A stretch of DNA of 64,000 nucleotides from Apteryx mantelli (lineage: Eukaryota; Chordata; Aves; Apterygiformes; Apterygidae): positions 2,108,001 to 2,172,000 of the forward strand of contig NC_089984.1 in NCBI RefSeq assembly GCF_036417845.1. Reading direction: 5' to 3'. Both the position numbers and the translations under genes were made by a program. This document shows, piece after piece, positions 56,040 to 64,000 of this stretch (its first letter is position 1; each line of letters begins with the position of its first letter). The notes under the pieces are model-generated. The model had not been told where the DNA came from, did not search any database, and was given only the letters and a program-made list of their open reading frames with translations.

Positions 56040-56174
56040 GTTAGGGGTTAGAGTTAGGGGTTAGGGTTAGGGTTAGGGGTTAGGGTTAGGGTTTAGGATT
56101 TAGGGTTAGGGGTTAGGGTTAGGTTAGGGGTTAGGGTTAGGGGTTAGGGTTAGGGTTAGGGTTAGGGTTAGGCT
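56040..56174 (+). repeat. Interstitial telomeric sequence (TTAGGG and TTAGGGG variants)
   Basis: About 20 copies of TTAGGG, TTAGGGG and single-base variants (TTAGAG, TTTAGGATT) run from about 56,040 to 56,174 on the plus strand, the same orientation as the block at 48,033. CT-rich GGCTCTTATACCCC follows, and C-rich minisatellite starts within about 80 bases. Confidence 0.95.
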
Positions 56175-56239
56175 CTTATACCCCGGCGGGGACGTGGCCC
56201 TCACAGGCTGGGCCCCTGCCAACGCCTGCAGGGGCATGT

Positions 56240-56630
56240 GTGCCATGGGGACGCCGACCTGGGCTGCCACCCCCAGTGTCCCTTGGGGGCCCCAGGGCAC
56301 CATGTCCCCTGTGTCCCTGGGCCCTTCGGTGCCCCCCACGCCCCATGGTGTCCCCGTGTTCCCTATGCTCCTCAGTGTCCCCCATGCCCCGTGGTGTCCC
56401 CATGTTCCCATTCCCCTTGCTGTGCCCATGTCTCCTATGCCCTTGGTGTCCCCCATGTTCCCCATGTCCCCATGCCCCTTGGTGTCCCCTATGCCCCTCA
56501 GTGTCCCCCATGTCCCCCGTGTTCCCATGCCCCATGGTGTCCCAGTGTCCCCTGTGCCCCTCAGTGTCCCCGTGTCCCCCTTGGTGTCCCATCCCAGTGG
56601 CTGGGTGTCCCCCCACCCCGTCGGCGAGCA
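56240..56630 (+). repeat. C-rich minisatellite downstream of the NK-lysin gene
   Basis: Phrases such as CCCCATGCCCCTTGGTGTCC and CCCATGTTCCC recur every 15-30 bases. Both strands stay open for long stretches (for example Gly/Thr/Met-rich on the minus strand) only because the repeat lacks stops. It lies between the telomere block and the end of the NK-lysin gene. Confidence 0.85.
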
Positions 56631-56644
56631 CAAGATCCAGCTCC

Positions 56645-59300
56645 TTCAATGCCAAAGCTTTATTGAGCTGGGGGAAGGGGTGGCCGGCACGGGGGCCGGC
56701 GCAGGGGACAGCGCTGGAGGGGATGCAGGATCCCTTGGGTGCCCTCGGAGCCAGCTGGCACCTGGGGGGAGAGAGAGGCTGAACTAAAGGGACAGTGGTG
56801 GCACAGTGTCCCTGTGCCACCCGTGTCCCTGTTCCCGTGGGCACCATGTCCCTGTGCTCCCCACGTCCTCATCCCCGTGGGCACTGTGTCCCCATACCCG
56901 CCCCCCATATACTTATCCCCTTGGGCACCATGTCTCTGCATCCCCCCCATGTCCCCATCCCCATGGGCACCATGTCCCATGCCCCCCCCATACCCCATGT
57001 CCCTGTGCCCCCCATGTCCCCATGTCCCTGTCCCCATGTCCCCCAGACCCCCATGACCCCGTGTTCCCATCCCCCACAGGCACCACATCCCCGTGCCCCC
57101 CATGTCCCCATGTCCCTGTGTCCCTGTCCCCCATGGGTACCATGTCCCCGTGTCCCCATGTCCCTGTTCCCGTGCCCACCAGCCCCCATGACCCTGTGTC
57201 CCCATCCTGGAGGGGCACCATGTCCCCATGCCTGCAGCACCCATGGGTGCGGGCGCATTCCCAGGCAGCCGCCCCACCCCGGGCGCCGCTTTGAAGCGGC
57301 CGCTGGTGCCGCCGAGCCCTCGCGGTGGGCACGGCCGGGCACAAGGGCCCTTCACCCGGGGTGGGGCTGCCCGGACGCCTGGGCCCCCAGCCGGGTGGGG
57401 GGGGGATGGAGAGGGAGGGGGCCTCACCTGGGGTCAGGGCTGGCACCAGCGGAGGTTGGTGCAGATGCTGGCGGGCTCCTCGTCCCGCACCAGCCCTGCC
57501 TTGATGGGCTCCAGGTAGCGGCTCACCAGGTTGTGGCAGCGCTCGGATATTGCCCGTGCCAGCAGGGAGCACACCGTGCGGCCTGCCTGCGTCACCCGGG
57601 TCTGCACCGGCACAGCCCCGCGTCAGGCACCACCTCGCATAGCCTCGCACGCGCTCGCGTGGTCTCGCACGGCAGGTGCCGCCTTGCATGGGCTTACACG
57701 AGCTCGCACGGCTTTGCACGATGGGCGCTGCCTCACACAGGCTTGCATGAGCTCGCACAGGCTTGCATGGCTTTGCACCGTGAGCACTGCCTTGCACGGG
57801 CTTGCATGAGCTCTCATGACCTTGCACGGTGGGCACCGCCTTGCACGGGCTTGCACAAGCTGGCACGGCCTTGCATTGGCTGGCACGAGCTCCCACGGCC
57901 TTGCACGGTGGGCACTGCCTTGCATGGGCTTGCACGAGCTTGCACAGCCTCGCATGGCTTTGCATGGTGGGCACCCCCTTGCACAGCCTTGCACACCAGG
58001 CATCCCCTTGCACAGCCTTGCACAGCCTTGCACACCCCTGCGTGGACCTCGCATGCCCCGGCCCCTACCATGTTGTGCGTGTTGAGCACCAGACTCTTGA
58101 GCTTCTTGAGGACCTTCTTGCAGATTGAGCAGCGGAGTTCGCCAGGGTCCTGTCCAGCAGCCCCCTGCGTGCCCGTCACCGTGAGCACCCGCCGGGCACC
58201 CTGCCCACCCCCTGGGTGCCCCAGCGGTGCCCAGCCAGGGCCCACCCACAGCCCCCCTGGTGCCCACCCAGTGCCCCCCATGGTGTCGTCCCCACTGGTG
58301 CCCACCCAGTGCCCCCCTGGGTGTCCCTAATGATGCCCTCCCAGTGCCCACCAGTGCTCCCATGGGTGCCCCATGGATGCCCACCCAGTGTCCCCATGGG
58401 TGCCCCACAGATGTCCACCCAGTGCTTGCCAGTTCCCACCCAGTGCCTGCAAGGGTGTCCCCATGGGTGTCCCCATGGGTACCTCCTTGATGCCCACCCA
58501 GTGCCCCCAAGGGTGCCCCCCATGCACCCCATGCCCGCTCACCATCCTCTCCAGCATCTCCAGGTCCTCGAACAGGAGCTGCAGGCCATCCCCCAAGGCA
58601 GAGGGGACCTGGCACTCAGGGGTGTCCAGGCTGCACCCCTTGGCCCTCGCGGGCACAGTCGGGACCCTGGGGTGCAGCCCCTCGGCCCCCATGCCGGCCA
58701 ACAGCAGGGCTGGGCACCGCGTCAGGGGCCGCTGGCACTTGCACCATCCCCAAACCTCCCGCGTCCCCACCACCCTGTGTCCCCACCCCTCCATGTCCCC
58801 GACCCTCCGGTATCCCAGATTCTCCCATACCCCCGTGTCCCCATCCCTGTCCCCCCATCCCTGTCCCCCCCATGTCCCTTGGTATCCCCAGCCCTCCTTC
58901 CTCCCATGTCCCCATTCCCTCTTGTCTCCATCCCTCCGTATCCCCACATGTCCCCATCTGCTGGTGTCCCCATCCCTCCCGTCCCCTCCCGTCCCATGTC
59001 CCCATCCCTGTCCTCTGTGTCCCCCCATTCCCCACATCCCCATCCCTCCCACCTCTCCACATCTCCATCCCTGTCCTCCGTGTCCCCCTGTCCCCCCATG
59101 TCCCCACCCCTCCTGTCTCTCCACATTTCCACCACTGTCCTCTGTGGCCCCCTGTCCCCCCTGTCCGTCCCGTCTGTCCCGTCCCCCCTTGTCCCCATGT
59201 CCCTGGCCCTTCCCGTCCCTCCACCTCCCCAAGTCCCCATGTCCCCGTCCCAGTCCCCACTGGTGACAGCAGGCAGCAGGGCCAGCAGCGGTGGGGCCAT
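56645..59300 (-). CDS. NKL: NK-lysin / granulysin-like saposin-fold antimicrobial protein (151 aa, 5 exons)
   Basis: NK-lysin is stored in granules of cytotoxic T and NK cells and lyses microbial membranes. Coding exons on the minus strand: 59,300-59,261, 58,709-58,543, 58,149-58,069 and 57,601-57,434 (stop TGA); all join in phase with GT-AG borders, total 456 bases. The hydrophobic N-terminus (residues 1-20) is a signal peptide. The mature part has the six saposin cysteines C76, C79, C107, C118, C143 and C149, the Lys-rich helix KKVLKKLKSL (80-89) and a closing ICTNLRWC like other granulysins. Length suits the family (about 140-150 aa). The last coding exon ends at 57,428 at a donor just after the stop. 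A non-coding exon then starts at 56,761 and reaches an AATAAA at 56,664-56,659. The first donor (CCAGTGGGG) is weak. All four introns are mostly tandem repeat. No stop or frameshift is seen, so I call it functional. Confidence 0.88.
56659..56664 (-). terminator. Polyadenylation signal of the NK-lysin gene
   Basis: AATAAA is read on the minus strand (TTTATT on plus) about 97 bases into the last, non-coding exon that starts at 56,761. Cleavage would be expected near 56,640-56,645. Confidence 0.75.
56764..57427 (-). repeat. NK-lysin 3' UTR intron filled with minisatellite
   Basis: On the plus strand CCCCATGTCCC, GGGCACCATGTCCC and GTGTCCC recur with loose periods of about 20-50 bases from 56,790 to 57,240. 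The intron is bounded by CAG/GTGAGG at 57,428/57,427 and CCCCCCAG at 56,763-56,762. The remaining part near 57,240-57,420 is GC-rich and not obviously repeated. Confidence 0.75.
57620..58050 (-). repeat. NK-lysin intron 3 minisatellite (TTGCACGG-type)
   Basis: On the plus strand CTTGCACGGGCTTGCA, GAGCTCGCACGG, CTTGCACGGTGGGCACCG and related phrases alternate at 10-15-base sub-periods within longer cycles of about 57-66 bases. The intron (57,602-58,068) is almost wholly made of them, with a different motif from the other introns. Confidence 0.85.
58180..58530 (-). repeat. NK-lysin intron 2 minisatellite (GTGCCCACCCAG-type)
   Basis: Phrases such as GTGCCCACCCAGTGCCCCC, CCCATGGGTGCCCCA and ATGCCCACCCAGTG recur every 25-45 bases in the intron bounded by exon ends 58,543 and 58,149. 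The motif differs from those of introns 1, 3 and 4. Confidence 0.85.
58740..59255 (-). repeat. NK-lysin intron 1 minisatellite (CCCCATCCCTGT-type)
   Basis: On the plus strand GTCCCCATCCCT, CCATGTCCCC, CTGTCCTCCGTGTCCCC and TCTCCACATCTCC recur with periods near 12-15 bases and longer cycles of about 55-65 bases. It fills most of the intron between 59,260 and 58,710. It is extremely C-rich on the plus strand, hence G-rich in the transcript. Confidence 0.85.
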
Positions 59301-59327
59301 GGCTGGCTGTCCCCATGCCTCAGGGTG

Positions 59328-59354
59328 CCTTATGTACCCGCTGGGGGGGGGGGG
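59328..59354 (-). promoter_or_regulatory. TATA-like element and G-tract upstream of NK-lysin
   Basis: On the minus strand GTACATAAGG lies at 59,338-59,328, about 30 bases upstream of the NK-lysin ATG at 59,300, and could act as a weak TATA box; the 5' UTR would then be very short. A tract of about 13 consecutive G (plus strand, about 59,342-59,354) sits directly upstream. An unseen upstream non-coding exon would make this reading wrong. Confidence 0.3.
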
Positions 59355-59499
59355 GGCACACTGTGGGGCTGAGGGCAGGAAGGGCCTCCCCCCTCCCCGG
59401 AAACCACAGTGGCCACAGTGGGGGACTTGGGGGGACCCAGGCATCCGGGCAGGGTGGCCACATGTCACGTCCCCCCACTGGGGGGGGCTGCGAGCTTCC

Positions 59500-60140
59500 C
59501 CCCAACAGTGACCTGATCAGGGTGGTGGGGGGGGACGAGGAGGTTTGGGAGGACTTGGGGGGACAAGAGGGGCTTGGAGGGGACAGGAGGGACTTGGGGG
59601 GACAAGGAGGATATGGGGAGCTTGGGGTGACCTGAGTGGACAAGGAGGAGGCAAGGGGGGACCTGGGGGGGGACTTTGGGGACCTGGAGGGGATAAGGGG
59701 GGTAGGATGGGAGCTGGGGGGCTGGAGGCACCTGGGGAGACTGGGGGAACAAGGGGACTTGGGGGAGGTGGGAGGAGCTGGGGGGGACAGGGGGTGACAA
59801 GGCGGGGGCAAGGGGGGACCTGGGGGAGATAAGGGGGAGGCAAAGGAGGAGCTGGGGGGCTGGTGGGACCTGGGGCGACCTGGGGAAACTGGGAGGACTG
59901 GTGAAACTGGGTGGGACAAGAGGGGCTTGGGGGGGACTTGGGGTGACTTTGGGGACCTGGGGGGCCTGAGGAGGGAGAAGGGGAGACGGGAGGGACAAGG
60001 GGAGCTTGGGCGCTCCAGGAGAACTGGGAGGATGGGGGGGGGGGCTTAGGGGGAACTGGGGGGACAGGGGGAGACCTGGGGGGGACACAGGGGACCTGAG
60101 GGCACTGGGGCAGGGGGGAGTGTATGGGGACATGGTGGGG
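59500..60140 (+). repeat. G-rich minisatellite upstream of NK-lysin (GGGGACTTGGGGGG-type)
   Basis: GGGGGGACAAG, GGGGACTTGGGG, GGAGCTGGGG and GGGGACCTGGGG recur with periods of about 15-30 bases. Runs of four or more G come every 10-15 bases, ideal for quadruplex formation. Strand bias is the reverse of the neighbouring C-rich arrays. Long frames without stops on the minus strand (Pro/Ser-rich) are artefacts. Confidence 0.9.
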
Positions 60141-60399
60141 GGCTCAGGAGGCCATGGAGGCCTGCGGGGACGGAGGACAGGGACAGCCCAGCCCCCCAGT
60201 TCCTGGCAGTCACGTCCCCATGTCCCACCGCAAACCCCAGAGCCACCCCCCTCCTCCCCCCCGGCTTCCTGTGGGGCTGGGGAGGAATGGGGACACGGGA
60301 GGGGGGGGGATGACACAGGGGCTGGGGGGGGGGAATGGAGACACGGGGCTGGCACAGGGCAGGGGGACATGGGGACATGGGGGGTTATGTCTGTCCCCA

Positions 60400-62215
60400 C
60401 TGCCCCCAAATGCCACCCACGGCCCCCTCTGCCCCCCATGGCACCCCTCTGCTCCCATTGCACCCTATTGCAGCCCTCTGCCCCCTCTGCCCCCATGGCA
60501 CCCCCCTGTCCACTCTGCCCACTATTGCAACCTTCTGCCCCACGTTGCACCCCATGGCACCCCTCTGCTCCTCATTGCACCCCATGGCACCCTTCTGCCC
60601 CCACTGCTCCCCATAGCAGCCTTCAGCCTCGCCTGCCCCCCATGGCAACCCTCAGCCCTCTCTGCCCCCCATGGCACCCCTCTGCTCCTTATGGCAGCAC
60701 TCTGCCCCCATTGCACCCCTCTGCCCCCTCTGCCCCCCTTGTTGCACCCCCCCACACACCCTCTGCCCCCCCATGACACTCCTCTGCCCTCCTTGCACCC
60801 CACTGCAGGCCGCTGCCCACTCTGCCCTCCCAGGCACCCCTTTGCCCCCATTGCGCCCCTCAGCCCCCATGGCATCACTTTGTACCCTTCTGCCCCTTTG
60901 CTCACATTGCACCCGTTGCACCCCATTGAACGCTTCTGATTCCAAGGCACCCCTCTGCCCTCCTTGCACCCCATTGCACCCTGCTGCCATCTCTGCCCCC
61001 AAGGCACCCCCTCTGCCCCCCATGGCACCTCTCTGTTCCCTCTGCCCCCTATGGCACCCCCCTGCCCCCACTGCACCCTTCTGTCCCCCATGGCACCCTG
61101 TTGAACCCCATGGCATCCTTCTGCTCCCCATTTAACCTCTCTGACCCCTACGACCCCATTGCACCCCTCTGCCCCTAATGGCACCCCCACTGCACCCCTT
61201 TGCCCCCCTATGGCACCCCTCCACCCCCCATGGCACCCTCGGCCCCCACTGCACCCCATTTTACCCCTCTGCTCCCAATGCCCCCATTTAACCCCTCTGC
61301 CTCCCCTCTGCTCCCACTGCATGCCATGGCACCCCTCTGCCCCACATGGCAACCCTCTGTCCCCCAATAACACCCCATGGCACCCCTCAGCCCCCATGGC
61401 ACCACGTTGCACCATTCAGCCCCCCCCACTACACCCCTCTGCCCCCTCTGCCCCCCATGGCACCTTTCTGCCCCCATCGCCCACCATTGTACCCCTCTGT
61501 CCCCAAGGCACCACATTGAACCCTTCTGACCCCATTGCATCCCATTGCACCCTTCTGCCCCCCCCCATGGCATCCCCCACAGCACCTTTCTGCCCTCCAT
61601 GGCACACCATTGCACCCTTCTGCCCCCCCATATCACACCATTACATCCCTTAACTCACTGCCCCTCATTGCAATCCTCTGGCCCCTCTGCCCCCCATGGC
61701 ACCCCTCTGTCCCCAAAGCACCACATTGCACCCTTCTGCCCCCACTGCCTCCCATTGCACCCCATTGCACCAAATGGCATCTACTGCCCCCCATGACACC
61801 CCTGTGCCCCCTCTGCCCACCATGGCACCCCTCTGCCCTCTCTGCCACATGTGCACCCCGTTGCACCCTTCTGCCCCCCATGGCACCTCCCTGCCCTCTC
61901 TGCTTCCCATTGCACCCCTCTGCCCCCATTGCATCAATTGCCCCCCACTCCCCTCTCTGACCCCCCACAGTACCCTTCTGCCCCCATTGTACCACATTGC
62001 ACAGCCCTGCCCCCATTGCACCCCATTGCACACTTCTGCCTCCCCTCACAGGGTGCCCCTCTGCCCCTATGGCACCCCAAGGCACCCCTCTTTCCCCCTC
62101 CCCCATGGCACCTCTCTGCCCTCCCTGCCCCCACATTGCACCCCACTGCCCCCATTGACTCCTATTGCACCCCTCTACCTCCTTTGCCCCCCATGGCACC
62201 CATCTGTCCCCCCAG
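60400..62215 (+). repeat. C-rich minisatellite, 1.8 kb (CATGGCACCCCTCTGCCCC-type)
   Basis: Blocks CCATGGCACCCCTCTGCCCC, CCATTGCACCC, CTCTGCCCCC and CATTGCACCCCATTGC alternate with sub-periods of 9-11 bases and larger cycles near 27-33 bases over the whole stretch. Both strands stay open for hundreds of codons (for example Gly/Gln/Cys-rich on minus, Pro/His/Cys-rich on plus). I treat none of these as genes, because the same peptide motif appears with constant frame drift and there is no stable start, domain or codon pattern. Confidence 0.92.
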
Positions 62216-62789
62216 GAGTGCAGGGGATCAGCCTATGTCAAGGAGGCTGAGAGGCCAAGCCTTCCCCACCCAGCGGACCACTGCCTGGCCACCAAAGCCA
62301 GGGGTTCACAGCAGCACCTCTCTCTTTATTCCCTGCAGAGGAGTCCATCTCAGGTACAGGGTGGTCTCCCCTTTGCGCGGCAGCAGTTCCTAGCGCCTTC
62401 CCCTCCGCTGCTCCAAGGGCATCTTCTCCCCGGTGCTAGGGAGTCCAACGGAGAGGTGGTCAGTGTCAGGTATAGGGAGAAGGCAGAGAAAGAGCGGGCC
62501 TTGGTCAGGCCAGGTCTTCCTGGAGCTGCTGTGGACCATGCCCTCCAGATGGGCAAGGAGACCTCAGGCTCTTGCCACCTTGTTGGAGAGCAGCTGGCTG
62601 CTCAGAGGACTGGAGGGAGGAGGGACAGGTCCCAAGGCTTGCAAGGTGAAGATGCTGACATGTGCCTGAGGCCGGGGCCCTGCTACCTCCTAGGCCCTCT
62701 CTCAGCTCCTTGGAAGCCACTGCAGAAGAAAGCAAATCCGGGGGAAAGAACCATTCCCCGCATTCATGGGAGGCAATGGCAGGGTCACT
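62216..62789. other. No supported gene
   Basis: The stretch is unique-looking, GC-rich sequence between the minisatellite and decayed satellite. A few open frames on both strands (up to about 236 codons, continuing from the repeat) lack recognisable domains. Confidence 0.4.
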
Positions 62790-63185
62790 CCTGTGTGAGA
62801 ACATTTACAGGCCAGCAGCAGGGACAGGGCTGGAGTTTGTGCTTGTGCGGGCGCTGCTGCCTGAGGAAATGGTAGGGCAGCAGCAGGCACATGGCTCAGA
62901 TACGGGGCTGTATGGTCACTGCTGCCTCAGTACCTGACAGACAAGGACCAGGCACATGGCCTCACCGCTCATTCTGAGGTCACTTCTGCCTCAGGACCTG
63001 TTAGGCCATTGGCAGGCTCTTGGTTGCTGTAGTTTCTTGTAAAGCCACCTGGATAGGCCAGCAGCAGGAACAGCATCAGCACAGCGGCTGTGAGGTCACT
63101 TCAGCCTGAGCAGCTGAGCAGCAGGAACATGGCTGTGAAATGGCTTGTGAGGGCACTTCTGTCGCTGAAGACACTAGGCCAGAAG
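62790..63185 (+). repeat. Strongly decayed forward copies of the 65-bp satellite (about 6 units)
   Basis: Remnants of the array motif recur at roughly 60-66-base spacing: ACAGGCCAGCAGCAGG, GGTCACTGCTGCCTCAGTAC, GAGGTCACTTCTGCCTCAGG, TGTTAGGCCATTGGCAGG, GGATAGGCCAGCAG and GTGAGGTCACTTCAGCC. The orientation is that of the main array 40 kb away. Divergence is comparable to the outer part of the inverted block at 35.6-36.2 kb. A possible single remnant (GTTGTGAGGTGAC) lies at about 63,488. Confidence 0.75.
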
Positions 63186-64000
63186 CGCGCTGGCCTTGCA
63201 GGGCTCTTCCCTGCTGGGCTGGGCTCTCCAGGGAGGACTGAGCTGCCCCCAGGCGGCATTGGGCAGGGGGCTCGTGCCGGGCTCCCGCTGCCGTGGATCC
63301 AGCAGGGTGCGTGGAGTCCGCTGAAGACACTCATCACCGAGTTCACACAAGCAGGGATTTGGTTGGTTTCTTTGGGACTATTTGCACACTGAAAGCAAGA
63401 GACTGCTGTTGCATTTAAAAACAAAGATTTATTATCCTATTCAAATGAACCGCGCACAGCATACAACTACAACAACACAGTTCATGCGGTTGTGAGGTGA
63501 CTCTGTTGTTCTACACAAGCACTCTGCCACGAAATAAATATAGGGGTGTGTATATATATGCATATATATGCATACACACACACACATTGTATCTTCCACT
63601 CCAACTTAAAAGTCAGGATGTTGCTGGCAGCTCAGGGAGCTGGAAGACACTGCTCATAAACCTCTCTCCATGGAAAGAGCTTCTGCTGATCTCAGGGGGA
63701 TTCAGATCATGGTCTCCATCGCCTCGTACAACACTGTAGCTCCCACCACTACATGGCCCTGCATCAGCCTGACTGCAGGCCCTGCACTTTTTCTAGCCTA
63801 CCCTTTTTTTTTTTTTTTTTTTTTTTAATAATAATGGTGGAATGCAACCTAGGTGTTTTTGTGGAAAGAAATGTATTTCTTTTCTTTCATTTAACTTAGT
63901 AGGAACAGTTATAATACATTTGCCGATTAATATAAACATTTCCTTTAGTTGGGTACATTTACCAAAAGTAAACAATCCTGCAGCCTGTAACGCTGCACTG
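63186..64000. other. Terminal stretch, no gene; simple repeats
   Basis: The stretch contains a TATATG/CACACA microsatellite (about 63,548-63,590), a poly-T tract of about 22 bases followed by AATAATAATGG (about 63,804-63,838) and AT-rich sequence to the window end. A poly-T followed by a short A/T repeat may be the tail of an inverted retroposed copy, but no body is recognised. Confidence 0.5.

Noticed and set aside
56176..58615. Frames of 160-511 codons overlapping the NK-lysin gene on both strands
   Set aside because: They run through exons and introns alike and consist of minisatellite translation; the exon chain with conserved cysteines and consistent phases explains the locus better.
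59320..60939. Pro/Ser-rich and other long frames upstream of NK-lysin
   Set aside because: They are products of G-rich or C-rich minisatellites without stops; no stable start or domain.
1..64000. tRNA, rRNA or other structured RNA genes
   Set aside because: I found no cloverleaf, A/B box pair or ribosomal sequence I could defend by eye.

Overview
The window is bird DNA and looks subtelomeric or otherwise repeat-dominated. This rests on CR1-type LINE 3' ends (about 24.45 and 37.93-38.30 kb), several retroviral LTRs, an intact intronless olfactory receptor gene, a complete multi-exon NK-lysin/granulysin-like gene, two blocks of interstitial TTAGGG repeats, and very GC-rich minisatellites. The species and chromosome cannot be told from the sequence alone.

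Layout. (1) 1-23,030: one uninterrupted G/T-rich tandem array, period 65 bp, about 354 units, with internal higher-order duplications. (2) 23,031-29,133: low-repeat DNA with a CR1 tail and one intact class II olfactory receptor gene (27,603-28,559, +). (3) 29,134-36,215: a solo LTR, an orphan forward block of the satellite, a broken gammaretrovirus-like provirus on the minus strand (29,882 to about 35,024), then an inverted and progressively decayed satellite block. (4) 36,216-47,900: mostly unannotatable sequence with a CR1 fragment, a CpG-rich promoter-like segment (39.24-39.49 kb), a 3' LTR plus polypurine tract and internal tail of another retroelement (40,974-42,274), and a small tandem array carrying ZNF143- and YY1-like motifs (46,988-47,230). 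(5) 48,033-50,724: interstitial telomere repeats, alternating TG-rich DNA, and two solo LTRs of different families. (6) 51,369-53,422: exons of a HEAT-repeat gene resembling HEATR9/HEATR4 (+). (7) 56,040-62,215: a second interstitial telomere block, then the NK-lysin gene (minus, 59,300 to about 56,645), whose four introns are largely tandem repeat, and long flanking C-rich and G-rich minisatellites. (8) 62,216-64,000: decayed forward copies of the same 65-bp satellite and simple repeats.

The genes do not form a pathway. The OR is a sensory GPCR, NK-lysin is a secretory-granule antimicrobial effector of cytotoxic lymphocytes, and the HEAT-repeat gene is of unknown function. What links the regions is repeat history: the 65-bp satellite occurs in four places and both orientations, LTRs sit at its boundaries, and TTAGGG blocks mark the starts of new minisatellite domains. 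The strongest candidates for something undescribed are the 65-bp satellite itself, the ZNF143/YY1-motif tandem array, and the intron-filling minisatellites of the NK-lysin gene. Most long open frames in the window are by-products of repeat periodicity and are not called.
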